Source of the DNA: Henriciella sp. AS95 | GTDB taxonomy: Bacteria; Pseudomonadota; Alphaproteobacteria; Caulobacterales; Hyphomonadaceae | Reading direction: 5' to 3' | Length of the DNA stretch: 64,000 nt | Assembly: GCF_038900055.1 (NCBI RefSeq) | Contig: NZ_JBBMQM010000001.1 | Span: 186,001-250,000, forward strand | In this document: piece by piece, positions 35,614 to 45,048 of the stretch | Position numbering within the stretch: position 1 is the first letter of the stretch | Layout of the letters: the number at the start of each line of letters is the position of its first letter | Translations under genes and position numbers: made by a program | The notes under the pieces: generated by a model | Databases searched by the model: none | What the model saw: the letters and a program-made list of their open reading frames with translations, nothing else | What the model was told of the DNA's origin: nothing

Positions 35614-35641
35614 ATTTGGGTAGGCAGGAATATTGTTCAAG
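35614..35641 (-). promoter_or_regulatory. sigma-32-like promoter of hsp20
   Basis: On the minus strand CTTGAA, 14-base spacer, ACCCAAAT, close to the heat-shock consensus. It overlaps the leader of the divergent lipoprotein gene, whose ATG is at 35660. Confidence 0.6.
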
Positions 35642-35659
35642 TCTCTAAGGGAGAAGACA

Positions 35660-36565
35660 ATGAAGTGGATATTTGGTGCGAGCCTCGCGGCTATGGTCCT
35701 GGCGGGTTGTGGCAGTGATGCCGATGTCGATCAAACAACCGATTCGCCGACACCGCCGGCAGAAACGTCAGATACGAGCGCTGACACGGCAGACGCGACC
35801 CGTTTCTCTGTCTCGGACGCGATGGCAGGTAGCTGGCGCACCGAAGGCGAAGTGGCCCGCGACGACTTTCGTCATCCTGCCGAGACGCTCGAATTCTTTG
35901 GTATCGAAGGCGACGACACCGTCATCGAGATCTGGCCCGGCGGTGGCTGGTATACCAATATTCTCGCCCCCTATCTTTACGAGAATGGCGGCCAGTTCAT
36001 TGCAGCCTGGGTGAATCCGGAACGGTCTGAGCGCGCCGCTTCGTCGCTTGAGGCGTTCAGGGCGAATTATGCCGAATACCCCGATACGTTCGGAGAGATC
36101 CAGTATACCACTTACGACGCCGAGTCCGGTCCGCTCGGCGAGCCTGAAAGCGTCGATGCCGTTCTCACCTTCCGCAACCTCCACAACTGGATGGGCGGTG
36201 ACTATGCCGACAAGTTCTTCAATGATGCCTACGCCGTGCTGAAGCCCGGCGGGGTGCTCGGCGTGGTTGAACACCGCCTGCCATCCTCGGCAGAGCAGGA
36301 CCCATCGGCGCCCACCGGCTATGTGCATGAAGACTATGTCAAAGCGCTCGCCAAGGCGGCCGGTTTTGAGTTCGAGGCTTCAAGTGAGATCAACGCCAAT
36401 CCCGCAGACACCGCCGATCACCCTTTCGGTGTCTGGACGCTGCCCCCGGTCTCCCGGACGACAGACCGCGATGGAAATACGCCTGAAGGTTTCGATGCTG
36501 ACGCCTATACCAGCATCGGCGAGTCGGATCGCATGACGCTGAAATTCGTCAAGCCAGCCGAATAG
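35660..36565 (+). CDS. lipoprotein with class I methyltransferase fold
   Basis: A 301-residue protein with a lipoprotein signal (MKWIFGASLAAMVLAGC) and a Ser/Thr/Asp-rich linker, then a Rossmann methyltransferase-like domain. The SAM loop is altered (VIEIWPGGGWYTNILAPYL), and motif IV/V-like segments are VDAVLTFRNLHNW and LKPGGVLGVVEHR. The start 35660 has GGGAG upstream. An enzyme of this fold on the outside of the cytoplasm has no obvious SAM supply; similar exported proteins exist widely but are uncharacterised. Confidence 0.8.
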   Translation: MKWIFGASLAAMVLAGCGSDADVDQTTDSPTPPAETSDTSADTADATRFSVSDAMAGSWRTEGEVARDDFRHPAETLEFFGIEGDDTVIEIWPGGGWYTNILAPYLYENGGQFIAAWVNPERSERAASSLEAFRANYAEYPDTFGEIQYTTYDAESGPLGEPESVDAVLTFRNLHNWMGGDYADKFFNDAYAVLKPGGVLGVVEHRLPSSAEQDPSAPTGYVHEDYVKALAKAAGFEFEASSEINANPADTADHPFGVWTLPPVSRTTDRDGNTPEGFDADAYTSIGESDRMTLKFVKPAE

Positions 36566-36607
36566 GCCGCTTGTCGGACGCGTGACATCAAGCTTAGAAG
36601 GCGGGTC

Positions 36608-37219
36608 ATGACGATCCGCCTTCTTTTTCCGACGCATCTCTCACAGACCCGCTACGGCGATGAGGCCTTCCGCGAGGAAGCCGAGGCCGCGTGCTGGATG
36701 ATCGAGGATGGCGACACAGCCGGCCACGACTGGTGTGAGGAAAAGGGCTATCCCGGTTACACGTCCTACGCCTCGCTCGACGACTTGCCAGGCCGTGCTC
36801 CCGCCTTCGGGCAGCTGGCGAAAGCGCTGACAAAACAGGCCACACAATTTGCCAGAGAGCTCCACTGGGAGCTGCCGAAAAAAGGCCTCAGCCTCGACGC
36901 CTTCTGGATCAATATCCTGGGCGAAGGCGGGAACCATTCTGGCCACATCCACCCCGGCAGCGTGATATCCGGCACCTATTACGTCTCCCTGCCGCCCGGT
37001 GCTGGCGATATCCGGTTTGAAGACCCGCGTCTTGCCATGATGATGGCAGCCCCGCCGCTTCAGGATAACGCCCCCGAAGCGCTGAGCCGGTTTATCTATA
37101 TCGCGCCACAGCCGGGCGATGTCCTGATGTGGGAAAGCTGGCTGCGCCACGAGGTCATGGCCAGCCAGACGGAAGAGCCGCGCATTTCGATCAGCTTCAA
37201 TTTCGGTCTGGCAAGCTAA
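36608..37219 (+). CDS. 2-oxoglutarate/Fe(II) oxygenase-like protein (TIGR02466 type)
   Basis: A 203-residue jelly-roll protein. Iron-ligand candidates are in [20 protein letters not shown] (near 115-135), with the distal histidine in [12 protein letters not shown] and the oxoglutarate-binding Arg in [11 protein letters not shown]. This layout matches the TIGR02466 family of putative 2OG oxygenases, substrate unknown. Confidence 0.78.
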   Translation: MTIRLLFPTHLSQTRYGDEAFREEAEAACWMIEDGDTAGHDWCEEKGYPGYTSYASLDDLPGRAPAFGQLAKALTKQATQFARELHWELPKKGLSLDAFWINILGEGGNHSGHIHPGSVISGTYYVSLPPGAGDIRFEDPRLAMMMAAPPLQDNAPEALSRFIYIAPQPGDVLMWESWLRHEVMASQTEEPRISISFNFGLAS

Positions 37220-37316
37220 GGCAGCTTCGATCTGCCCTTTGCTACATAAAGCGCACTTGACGGTCTGGCCCGCCTTGTGCAGTGCAGCGCAAGACATTTG
37301 GCCAGAAAGTTTGACC

Positions 37317-37850
37317 ATGGATATCAGCAAAATTTCGTCCGGGCAGAACCCGCCCCACGACCTCAACGTCATTATTGAAGTCCCGCTCGGTGGTGAACCG
37401 ATCAAATACGAAATCGACAAGGCATCGGGCGCCATGTTCGTCGACCGCTTCCTCTACACGTCGATGCGTTACCCCTGCAATTACGGTTTCGTGCCGCACA
37501 CGCTCAGCCTTGATGGCGACCCGATCGATGTGATGGTCGTGGGACAGCGCGCCCTTGTGCCCGGCGCCGTCGTGCGCGCGCGCCCGGTTGGCGTCCTGCT
37601 GATGGAAGATGATGGTGGTCAGGACGAGAAAATCCTCGCCGTGCCGCACGAGAAACTCACCCGCTTCTATGAGAAGATCCACAATTACACCGATCTTCCT
37701 GAAATCCTCGTCGACCGCATCATCCACTTCTTCACTCACTACAAGGACATGGAGCCCAATAAATGGGTTAAGGTGCAAGGAGTCGAGGGCGTCGAGAAGG
37801 CTCGCGAACTCATCGAGGCGTCACTCGAGCGCTACAAACCGGAAGCGTAA
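37317..37850 (+). CDS. ppa: inorganic pyrophosphatase
   Basis: Family I pyrophosphatase, 177 residues, hydrolysing PPi from biosynthesis. Active-site residues are in [25 protein letters not shown], and the metal site [10 protein letters not shown] with D..D..D, plus the C-terminal [15 protein letters not shown]. Start at MDISKI; the longer frame begins 78 bases earlier without a ribosome site. Confidence 0.95.
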   Translation: MDISKISSGQNPPHDLNVIIEVPLGGEPIKYEIDKASGAMFVDRFLYTSMRYPCNYGFVPHTLSLDGDPIDVMVVGQRALVPGAVVRARPVGVLLMEDDGGQDEKILAVPHEKLTRFYEKIHNYTDLPEILVDRIIHFFTHYKDMEPNKWVKVQGVEGVEKARELIEASLERYKPEA

Positions 37851-37867
37851 ACCGGGGCTGATCAGGC

Positions 37868-38491
37868 TTGGAACTCAGCGTCTGGCTCGCCTTGATCGGC
37901 CTTTTTCTGGCTGGCGGGCTGACGCCCGGTCCGGCGGTGATGCTCGTTGTGTCATCATCGCTGCGATACGGCTTCAGGCCAGCCATGCTTCCGGCGATGG
38001 GCGTCTCGACGGCGAATTTTGTCTGGATCGGACTGGCCGCAGGCGGCGCGGCCGCCATCGCGACGCAATTTCCGTCGGCTTTCCTCTTCCTGAAGCTTGC
38101 AGGCCTCGCCTTCATTATCTGGCTTGCCATCGGCCTGGTTCGCGCGAAACCGCGTGACCTGCGCCTGTCGCGCGAAGCCATGCCGAAGCGGGCAGCGCTG
38201 TTCGGAAAAGGCCTTGGCCTGCAGCTCGCCAACCCGAATGCACTGGTCTTCTTCGGCGCTCTGCTGCCGGGCTATTTTGACGCCAGCCGGCCGATGTGGC
38301 CTCAAATCCTGATCGCGCTCGCGACAATCACTTTCAGCGAGATGTTCGGCCTCGCGATCTATGCAGGCGCGGCCGACCGCATGGCGAAGAATTTCGCCAG
38401 CCCGGTTTTCGCCAAATGGTTCAATCGCGGGGCGGCCGCGCTGATGGTCGGCTCTGCTGGATTTGCTGTCTGGGCGACCAGTCAGCCCTAG
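37868..38491 (+). CDS. LysE/RhtB-family amino-acid exporter
   Basis: A 207-residue inner-membrane protein of the LysE family with about six hydrophobic helices and the family signature GGLTPGPAVMLVVSSSLRYG near residues 15-34. It starts with TTG, 18 bases after the ppa stop. Such transporters export amino acids or related metabolites; the substrate is not readable. The stop is shared with the next gene as CTAG. Confidence 0.88.
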   Translation: MELSVWLALIGLFLAGGLTPGPAVMLVVSSSLRYGFRPAMLPAMGVSTANFVWIGLAAGGAAAIATQFPSAFLFLKLAGLAFIIWLAIGLVRAKPRDLRLSREAMPKRAALFGKGLGLQLANPNALVFFGALLPGYFDASRPMWPQILIALATITFSEMFGLAIYAGAADRMAKNFASPVFAKWFNRGAAALMVGSAGFAVWATSQP

Positions 38492-39111
38492 GCTTCGACA
38501 ACCGAGAACTCGCCGCTTTGCGGATCGCACCAGTGCAGCTCGCCAAGCGCGATGGCAAACCATGCCCCGTGCAGCTCCAGTGTGCCGGCCTCGACCCGCT
38601 CCTTCACGAATGGAAACGTCATCAGATTCTTGATCGACGTGCGCACACCCGCAAATTCCAGCGCCGTCTGGTTATCGTCGTGACCGTGCTTCAGGACCTC
38701 ATCCCGCGCGCCGTCGAGCAGGCTCACCCAGGGCGCGATGAACTGGCCAATCGGCTTGTCATCGGCGGCAGAGAGCGATGCATTCACGCCGCCGCAGCCG
38801 CCATGACCCATGATCACGATGTGCTTCACTTCTAGGGCCGTTACCGCAAACTCCACCGCGGCGCTGACACCATGCAGGCCGGCGGAGGTTTCATAAGGCG
38901 GCACCAGATTTGCGACATTGCGAACGACGAAAAGCTGCCCCGGCGCAGCGTTGAAGATGTCAGCAGGCTCTGCGCGGCTGTCAGCGCAGGCAATGATCAT
39001 GACGTCCGGATCCTGGCCTCGCCCCAACTCCTCATAGAGGCGGGACTGGTGCTTGTAGGTGCCCCGGCGAAATGCGCGGTAGCCCTCTTTCAACTCTTCC
39101 GGAGTCCTCAT
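38488..39111 (-). CDS. beta-class carbonic anhydrase
   Basis: Interconverts CO2 and bicarbonate. The 207-residue product has zinc ligands in ACADSRAEP (Cys and the Asp-Arg dyad) and GHGGCGG (His, Cys), the standard beta-class set. Cytoplasmic, no signal. It is divergent from the TetR regulator with 153 bases between. Confidence 0.94.
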   Translation of the reverse strand: MRTPEELKEGYRAFRRGTYKHQSRLYEELGRGQDPDVMIIACADSRAEPADIFNAAPGQLFVVRNVANLVPPYETSAGLHGVSAAVEFAVTALEVKHIVIMGHGGCGGVNASLSAADDKPIGQFIAPWVSLLDGARDEVLKHGHDDNQTALEFAGVRTSIKNLMTFPFVKERVEAGTLELHGAWFAIALGELHWCDPQSGEFSVVEA

Positions 39112-39198
39112 TTTACCGTCCTTCTGCTCAATTGTGCGCCCGAAATAGCGACACCGGCTGGGTTGTGCAATTCAAATCGAGACGCTGCGTTCACTTTC

Positions 39199-39212
39199 GC
39201 CAAACTTTTGGC
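39199..39212. promoter_or_regulatory. GCCAAA-CT-TTTGGC palindrome, candidate TetR operator
   Basis: A perfect 14-base palindrome in the gap between the carbonic anhydrase and TetR genes, 53 bases before the TetR start. TetR-family proteins usually bind palindromes of this size near their own promoter. Confidence 0.45.
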
Positions 39213-39264
39213 AATTATGGTGGGTACAAATAGCCCCAAACCTGCCGGATCATGGAGCCTCAGC

Positions 39265-39876
39265 GTGGCCGAGAGTGAAACTAAACCGAAAAAGAAAAAG
39301 ACAACGCGCCGGCGCCAGGGTCCGCGCCGAAGCGAAGCCTCCCGCGCCGCAATTCTTGACGCGACGCGCGAGGAACTGACGGCAAATGGCTGGCGCAAGC
39401 TTTCAGTCGACGGTATCGCGCGCACCGCGCATGCCTCGAAGCAGACCATTTATCGCTGGTGGCCGGCGACCGGGAATATGTGCCTCGAGGCCGCCACTGC
39501 GATGCTTCAACCCGCGTCCGCCGGATCATCCGAGCCGATCGACCGCATCGCCGCCCTGCTCTATCCGTTCGAAGCCGCGACGCGCACCGGCAATGGCCAC
39601 GCGGTCCTTCGCGGTGCTCTCATGGCAGCAGCCGACGAGAAGGAAGCCGGGGAGACCTGGCGTGGCTGGCTGAAGGCCAATGTCCGCGCGCCCTTGCGCC
39701 TGATCCTCGCTGAACTCGCCGCCAAGCATAAGATCCGCCGCGATTACGACCTTGATGAAGCGGTGAACCTGCTGATGGCGCCGGCCTGGCATAATCTGCT
39801 GATCATGCGTGCACCGCTCAAGGCCGGGTTTTCGCATGAACAGGCAAACCGTTTGCTGCAGGTCCTGCAGGCCTAG
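39265..39876 (+). CDS. TetR-family transcriptional regulator
   Basis: A 203-residue repressor. After a basic tail ([17 protein letters not shown]) comes the TetR helix-turn-helix ([17 protein letters not shown] through [12 protein letters not shown], about 25-70) and a helical ligand domain. The start is GTG 39265 with GGAG seven bases upstream; an ATG at 39217 would add 16 residues. It may regulate itself through the palindrome at 39199. Stop shared with tsaD as CTAG. Confidence 0.88.
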   Translation: MAESETKPKKKKTTRRRQGPRRSEASRAAILDATREELTANGWRKLSVDGIARTAHASKQTIYRWWPATGNMCLEAATAMLQPASAGSSEPIDRIAALLYPFEAATRTGNGHAVLRGALMAAADEKEAGETWRGWLKANVRAPLRLILAELAAKHKIRRDYDLDEAVNLLMAPAWHNLLIMRAPLKAGFSHEQANRLLQVLQA

Positions 39877-40949
39877 GCTTTCGCGCCGCGTTTTCCGCTT
39901 CCGTAAACCGGATTGCTGGCTGCGCTCTCCTCGTCGAGAGGCCAGCGAGGCCGCGCCGTGAACGCAAGACTGTCATCAACCACAAGACCGGCCTGGAGCC
40001 GTTCGGCGCCGGCCAGCGCAATCATCGCTGCGTTGTCTGTGCAGTGTTTCAAGGGCGGCGCAATCAGACGCGCCCCGTGGCGCGCGGCAACCTCATCAAG
40101 CGCCGTTCTGATTGTCTGGTTCGCCGCCACGCCGCCAGCGACCACGAGGCGGTCTCCATCGAAGCCATCCAATGCCCGGTCGGCGCGCGCCGACAGGCAG
40201 TCAGCAATGGCGCGCTGATAGCTCGCGCAGAGATCAGCCACATCTTTCTCTGACAGCGCCTTGTCCTCGATGACCCGCGCCGCTGCTGTCTTCAGGCCCG
40301 CAAAGCTCATATCGAGCCCATCGCGGTCCAGCAGTGGACGCGGCAGCTTGTAGCGGTGCTCGTCTCCGCCTTTTGCCGTGCGCTCGACGGCCGGTCCACC
40401 CGGAAACCCAAGGCCGAGAAGTTTGGCAAGCTTGTCGAACGCCTCACCAGCGGCATCATCGATCGTCGTTCCAAGACGATGATACTGGCCGAGCCCGTCC
40501 ACACGAATGAACTGGCAATGCCCGCCAGACACCAGCAACAGCATATAGGGAAAGGCGCAATCCTCAGCGAGGCGCGGGCTAAGCGCATGGCCTTCCAGAT
40601 GATTGACCGGAATGAATGGCTTGCCGGATGCCAGCGCCATCGCCTTGCCGGTCATCATGCCGACCATGACCCCGCCAATCAGGCCTGGGCCCGACGTCGC
40701 CGCGATCCCGTCCAGGTCGCCAAGAGCGAGACCGCTCCCGCCCAGCGCCGCTTCAACGACGCGGTCCGCAATATCTGCATGAGCCCGCGCGGCGATCTCA
40801 GGCACAACACCGCCATAGGGCGCATGCTCCTCGACCTGGCTTCGCACGATTTCCGACAGGATCGTCGCGCGGCCATTGTCCAGGCGCAGCACAGCGGCCG
40901 CGGTCTCATCGCAGCTCGTTTCAATGCCAAGAATGGTCACAGCGCTCAT
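39873..40949 (-). CDS. tsaD: tRNA N6-threonylcarbamoyladenosine transferase
   Basis: TsaD transfers the threonylcarbamoyl group to A37 of ANN-decoding tRNAs. The 358-residue product starts [15 protein letters not shown], has the iron-binding HLEGHALSP and VSGGHCQF motifs, and the C-terminal CTDNAAMIA motif. Near hemC-hemD in many alphaproteobacteria; here a GH5 gene lies between. Confidence 0.96.
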   Translation of the reverse strand: MSAVTILGIETSCDETAAAVLRLDNGRATILSEIVRSQVEEHAPYGGVVPEIAARAHADIADRVVEAALGGSGLALGDLDGIAATSGPGLIGGVMVGMMTGKAMALASGKPFIPVNHLEGHALSPRLAEDCAFPYMLLLVSGGHCQFIRVDGLGQYHRLGTTIDDAAGEAFDKLAKLLGLGFPGGPAVERTAKGGDEHRYKLPRPLLDRDGLDMSFAGLKTAAARVIEDKALSEKDVADLCASYQRAIADCLSARADRALDGFDGDRLVVAGGVAANQTIRTALDEVAARHGARLIAPPLKHCTDNAAMIALAGAERLQAGLVVDDSLAFTARPRWPLDEESAASNPVYGSGKRGAKA

Positions 40950-40995
40950 ACGCGCTCACATAAAGACTGCGACGGGCAACGAAAAGCCTTCGCTG

Positions 40996-41997
40996 TCACT
41001 CGTCGATCAGGGCGCCGAGCATGGAGTGTATCCAGGTTTCGCGATCCTGATTGTAGATCTTGAAGGTCGTCGCAAAGTCCCAGTGACACCAGCCGAAGCC
41101 GTTCTCTTCGGCTGTTTCCCGGAAAGCGCGGGTCCATTTTGCGCGCTGCTCAAGGGGGACATCCTCATAGACACCAAACTCACCGACAAACATCGGGTGA
41201 CCTTGCTCGAGCGCGAACACCCGCGCCTGTTTTGCCCCCAGCTTCATTCTTGAGATGTCGTCACGCGTGCCCCAGCGCGTGCCGGTTGGCGGCGGTGGGT
41301 TCGCGAAGAAGGCTCCCTGATGGGTAAAGTCATAAGGGTCGTAATTGTGGAAGGTCAGGATAATCCTGTCATCCTTTGGCGGACGGCTCTTCAGCAGCGC
41401 TTCAAGGCTCCCCCAGCCGGCACTGCCGACAATGACCCAGCGGTCTGGATGCTTCTCCCGAATGATCGCCAGAAGTTCGCGATTGACGCTGTCGGTCTTG
41501 CGGACCGTCATCTTGTCTCGCGGTTCATTGATCAGCTCAAAGATCACATTGTCCGGCGCGCCTTCAAACGCCTCCGAAATCTGACGCCAGATCGCACCGA
41601 GACGCGGGCGCTGGGCCTCTGGGCGCTCCATCAGGGCATCGAAGTGGTGAACATCGATGATAATCTGCAGATCGGCTTCAATGGCCCAGTCTGCGATCTC
41701 CTTTACCCGCGCCATAAAATCCGGATCGATCGTGTACGGCTTGTCTTTCGCCGTGTGCCCGCTCCACTTTACGGGAAGACGGATCGTGTCGAACCCGGCC
41801 TCCTTGATGCGCTTAAAGTCCGCCCTGCGAACGGTGTAACCCCATTCGCCTTCGCTCGGCCCTTCCAGCGATCCGCCCAGGTTCACACAGCGCTGGACCG
41901 GGCTAGCTTTGACGGACGCAGACTCGGCATTGGCGACCTGCACACCGGGTGAGCAGGCGGCGATCATCAAGGCAGCAGCAATGGCAAGGTATCTCAT
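40996..41997 (-). CDS. GH5-family glycoside hydrolase lipoprotein
   Basis: A 333-residue secreted enzyme with a lipoprotein signal (MRYLAIAAALMIAAC). The GH5 barrel shows RLPVKW, DVHHF, LINEPRD (acid/base glutamate), TFHNYDPYDFTHQG and FVGEFGVYED (nucleophile glutamate). Endoglucanase-type activity on beta-glucans or mannans is probable. It lacks a carbohydrate-binding module. Start at 41997; the longer frame has no signal peptide. It lies between tsaD and hemC. Confidence 0.88.
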   Translation of the reverse strand: MRYLAIAAALMIAACSPGVQVANAESASVKASPVQRCVNLGGSLEGPSEGEWGYTVRRADFKRIKEAGFDTIRLPVKWSGHTAKDKPYTIDPDFMARVKEIADWAIEADLQIIIDVHHFDALMERPEAQRPRLGAIWRQISEAFEGAPDNVIFELINEPRDKMTVRKTDSVNRELLAIIREKHPDRWVIVGSAGWGSLEALLKSRPPKDDRIILTFHNYDPYDFTHQGAFFANPPPPTGTRWGTRDDISRMKLGAKQARVFALEQGHPMFVGEFGVYEDVPLEQRAKWTRAFRETAEENGFGWCHWDFATTFKIYNQDRETWIHSMLGALIDE

Positions 41998-42129
41998 GAT
42001 CGTTCCATCCTGACCGGTCCGGGTTAAGAAAAGACACGCACGCGCTGTGCCAGATGACGCAGCGCCGCTGTCTTGCGTCACAATCTCTGACACATTAGCA
42101 GGGCGGAAACTGGACAAGGCGAAGGCAGC

Positions 42130-43092
42130 ATGACGGCAGGCAAGGCGCCACAGATGAAATTGAAGATCGGCACGCGCGGCTCTCCGCTGGCGCTGGTTCA
42201 GGCGCGTCAGGTCGCAGCGGACATTGAACGCCTGTCAGGCGGCGATGTCGTCGGCGAGATTGTCGCCTTCACGACCGGCGGCGACAAGCTGACCACAGAA
42301 CGTCTGATCAATGCCGGCGGCAAGGGCCTTTTCACCCGCGAGATCGACGCCGCTGTCGATGATGGGCGCTGTGATCTTGCCGTGCACAGTCTCAAGGATG
42401 TGCCCGGCGCGATTCCCGATGGCCAGGAACTGCTCGCCTATCCCAAGCGCGAAGACCCGCGTGACGGCTTCATCACCGTCAATGGCATCAAGAAACTTGC
42501 TGACCTCCCGCGAGGCGCCACCGTCGGCACGGCGAGCCTGCGCCGAGAGTCCCAGACGCTGGCGCTGCGCCCTGACCTCAACATCGTGACGTTCCGCGGC
42601 AATGTGCAGACGCGGCTCAAGAAGCTCGAAGACGGCCTGGCAGACGCGACCTACCTCGCCATGGCCGGTCTCACCCGTCTCGACATGGCGCATCTGGCGA
42701 GCCCCGTCCCGGTTGAGACGATGATCCCCGCCGCCGGGCAAGGCATCATCACGATTGCCGCACGACCCGATGATCTGGACGCCGACATCGTCGCCTTGCT
42801 GCGCAAGCTCGACGACCCGATGACGCGCCTTGCCGCAACAGCCGAGCGCGCTTTCCTCATTGAGCTTGATGGCTCCTGCCGCACGGCGATGGGTGGCCAC
42901 GCCTATTTCCATGATGATCTCTGGAAATTCTCAGGCGAGGTCCTGCGCCCGGATGGTTCACAGCGCTGGGTCGAACATGGCATCGCCCAAGCTGATGCCA
43001 GCGAAGACGAACTGGCCGAACTCGGCCGCGCGGCGGGTCAGCGCATCCGGGCCGCAGCCGGCGGCGATCTTCCCGCTTTCGAAGATGATTGA
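42130..43092 (+). CDS. hemC: porphobilinogen deaminase
   Basis: HemC joins four porphobilinogens into hydroxymethylbilane. The 320-residue product has KIGTRGSPLALVQARQV at the start, HSLKDVPG, the Arg-rich GTASLRRESQ, and the cysteine that holds the dipyrromethane cofactor in LDGSCRTAMGG near residue 249. It overlaps hemD by 8 bases. Start 42130 follows GAAGG; ATG 42154 is an alternative. Confidence 0.95.
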   Translation: MTAGKAPQMKLKIGTRGSPLALVQARQVAADIERLSGGDVVGEIVAFTTGGDKLTTERLINAGGKGLFTREIDAAVDDGRCDLAVHSLKDVPGAIPDGQELLAYPKREDPRDGFITVNGIKKLADLPRGATVGTASLRRESQTLALRPDLNIVTFRGNVQTRLKKLEDGLADATYLAMAGLTRLDMAHLASPVPVETMIPAAGQGIITIAARPDDLDADIVALLRKLDDPMTRLAATAERAFLIELDGSCRTAMGGHAYFHDDLWKFSGEVLRPDGSQRWVEHGIAQADASEDELAELGRAAGQRIRAAAGGDLPAFEDD

Positions 43093-43813
43093 ACCGGCAA
43101 AGCCCATAATCATCATTACACGCGCAGAACCCGGAGCCTCGCAGACCGCCGCGCGTCTCGGCGAAATGGGCCTGCCTCATATTCTGTCTCCCGCCATCGA
43201 ACTCGCCGCGCGCGATGAAGCGCTGCCGGATCCATCGCAATATGCCGGTCTCATCTTCACCAGCGCCAACGGGGTCCGCTTCTTTTCTGATGTCAGCGAG
43301 GTGCGTGACCTGCCTGCATGGTGCGTCGGCCCGGCGACAGCATCAGAAGCCGTCCGCGAAGCGTTCAGCCCTGTCCATCAATCCTCCGGCGACGCCCATG
43401 ACCTCGCCCATTTCATCGCCCATCACTGGCATGCTCACACGCCGAAGAAATTGCTCCACATCGCAAATGCCGCCGCAAAGGGCATGGTCAAGCAGGCGCT
43501 GGAAAACGAAGGGTTTGAGGTCGACTTCGTCCCGCTTTACGAGGCCCGCCCCGCCGCATGCCTCGCCGCCGATGCAGATGACGCGCTAAGGTCAGGCCAG
43601 AACACCATCGTCCTTATTCACTCGGCAAAAGGCGCAGAAGCCTTTCTGGGGCTTGCAAAACAGGCCGATCTATCCAAAACCAGATTTGTCACGATTTCGG
43701 AACAGGCAGCCAGACCGCTTCAGGCCGTGCAAACGGGCGGTGTGACTGCCGCGAGCCATCCGGATGAAGATCATCTGCTTGAGACGCTTGAAAAAGTGCT
43801 CGCAAATCGCTGA
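43085..43813 (+). CDS. hemD: uroporphyrinogen-III synthase
   Basis: HemD closes and inverts ring D of hydroxymethylbilane. The 242-residue product starts MIEPAKPIIIITRAEPGASQ and has YAGLIFTSANGVRFF and TIVLIHSAKGAEAF, the diffuse but recognisable HemD pattern. It overlaps hemC and is followed by the mitofilin-like gene, the usual alphaproteobacterial order. Confidence 0.9.
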   Translation: MIEPAKPIIIITRAEPGASQTAARLGEMGLPHILSPAIELAARDEALPDPSQYAGLIFTSANGVRFFSDVSEVRDLPAWCVGPATASEAVREAFSPVHQSSGDAHDLAHFIAHHWHAHTPKKLLHIANAAAKGMVKQALENEGFEVDFVPLYEARPAACLAADADDALRSGQNTIVLIHSAKGAEAFLGLAKQADLSKTRFVTISEQAARPLQAVQTGGVTAASHPDEDHLLETLEKVLANR

Positions 43814-43863
43814 TCGTGCCATAGTCACTGCAGGCGGCTGGGGAGCGCGCAAGAGGTAGACCG

Positions 43864-45048
43864 ATGAGCGACCAACCCAACCACGCATCCGACCCGATTG
43901 ATGCCGAGTTCGAGCCGGCCGAAAATCCGGAGACGGCCAGCCTCGACTATGAGAAGCCGGCAAAATCCTCGCGTGGCCCCGGCTGGATCTCCCTGACTCT
44001 TGTCCTGTTCATTGCCCTCGGGGCCCTGGGCGTCTCTGTCTGGTCATCAGGCTTGCTGACGCAGACAAGCCTGCCGAGCCCGACCGAAACCAGTCTCGCA
44101 GATCTTCGCCAGGACCAGCAGGAGATTGATCAACGCATCGCCGATTTCGCCGCCCAGCTGGAAGGCACAATCGACCGCGTCGATAGCGAGATCGAGCGCC
44201 TGGAAACGGATCTCGCCGCTGTCGAAACGGCCCCTGCCGCCATGCCGGAGCTTCCCGAAGATGCAGCCGCCTTTGACGCGCGCCTCGCCAGCCTCGAAGA
44301 CCAGCTCACTCAGCTCACCGAAGCCCAGGAAGGCGCTGTCAGCCCGGCCCGCATCGAAGCGATCGAAACCGCGCTTCAATCGGCGACGACGCAAACCGGC
44401 GGCGCCAGCGACGCTCAGCTGGTCAGCCTCAAGGCGGAGCTGGAAACACTCCGCGCCGACCTCACCGCTCTGCAAAGCACGCAGGAAACACTGACCAGCG
44501 AAGTGAGTGAAGCGCGGTCCGACGCCCAGAACATGTCCCGCGCTTCCGCACAGATTCTGGGGGCCTCCCTTGCCCTTGATGCGATCGAGGCCTCAGCGGC
44601 CCGCGGCGAAGCCTTCCCGGAAGAATATAAACAGCTGCAGGACACCCGTCCTGACGATCCGGACGTCACCGCCCTTGCCGGTCTTTCGAAAATCGCCATC
44701 CCGACCATGGGCGAACTCAAATCCAGCTTCAGCCGTCTGCGCAATGACGCGCTCGCCCGCGACACCGAAGAGGGCTCTGGCCTCGGCTGGGTCAACACGG
44801 TCTTCGGCGAATCGGTCAGCGTTCGGCGGTCTGCCTCGGGCAGCGAATCGGCAAATCTGATCACCGACGCGCAGGCCGCCCTGGCTCGCGACGATCTTAT
44901 GGTCGCCATCGATTCAATTGAGGCGCTGCCCGCTAATACAAAGGCCGTTTTCCAGACCTGGCTCGCCGATGCACGCCGCCGCGCCCGGCTTGAAGATTCT
45001 CTTGAGACTTTACGGTTAAAGCTGATCTCGGCCGGACAGGAAGGCTGA
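43864..45048 (+). CDS. mitofilin-like inner-membrane protein (COG4223)
   Basis: A 394-residue protein with one membrane helix (about 42-63, ISLTLVLFIALGALGVSVW) preceded by an acidic cytoplasmic tail, a long coiled coil (about 75-225) and a conserved C-terminal domain (FGESVSVRR through ADARRRARLEDSL). Alphaproteobacterial relatives are related to mitofilin/Mic60, which bends membranes. Conserved next to hemD and the HemY-like gene. Confidence 0.83.
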   Translation: MSDQPNHASDPIDAEFEPAENPETASLDYEKPAKSSRGPGWISLTLVLFIALGALGVSVWSSGLLTQTSLPSPTETSLADLRQDQQEIDQRIADFAAQLEGTIDRVDSEIERLETDLAAVETAPAAMPELPEDAAAFDARLASLEDQLTQLTEAQEGAVSPARIEAIETALQSATTQTGGASDAQLVSLKAELETLRADLTALQSTQETLTSEVSEARSDAQNMSRASAQILGASLALDAIEASAARGEAFPEEYKQLQDTRPDDPDVTALAGLSKIAIPTMGELKSSFSRLRNDALARDTEEGSGLGWVNTVFGESVSVRRSASGSESANLITDAQAALARDDLMVAIDSIEALPANTKAVFQTWLADARRRARLEDSLETLRLKLISAGQEG

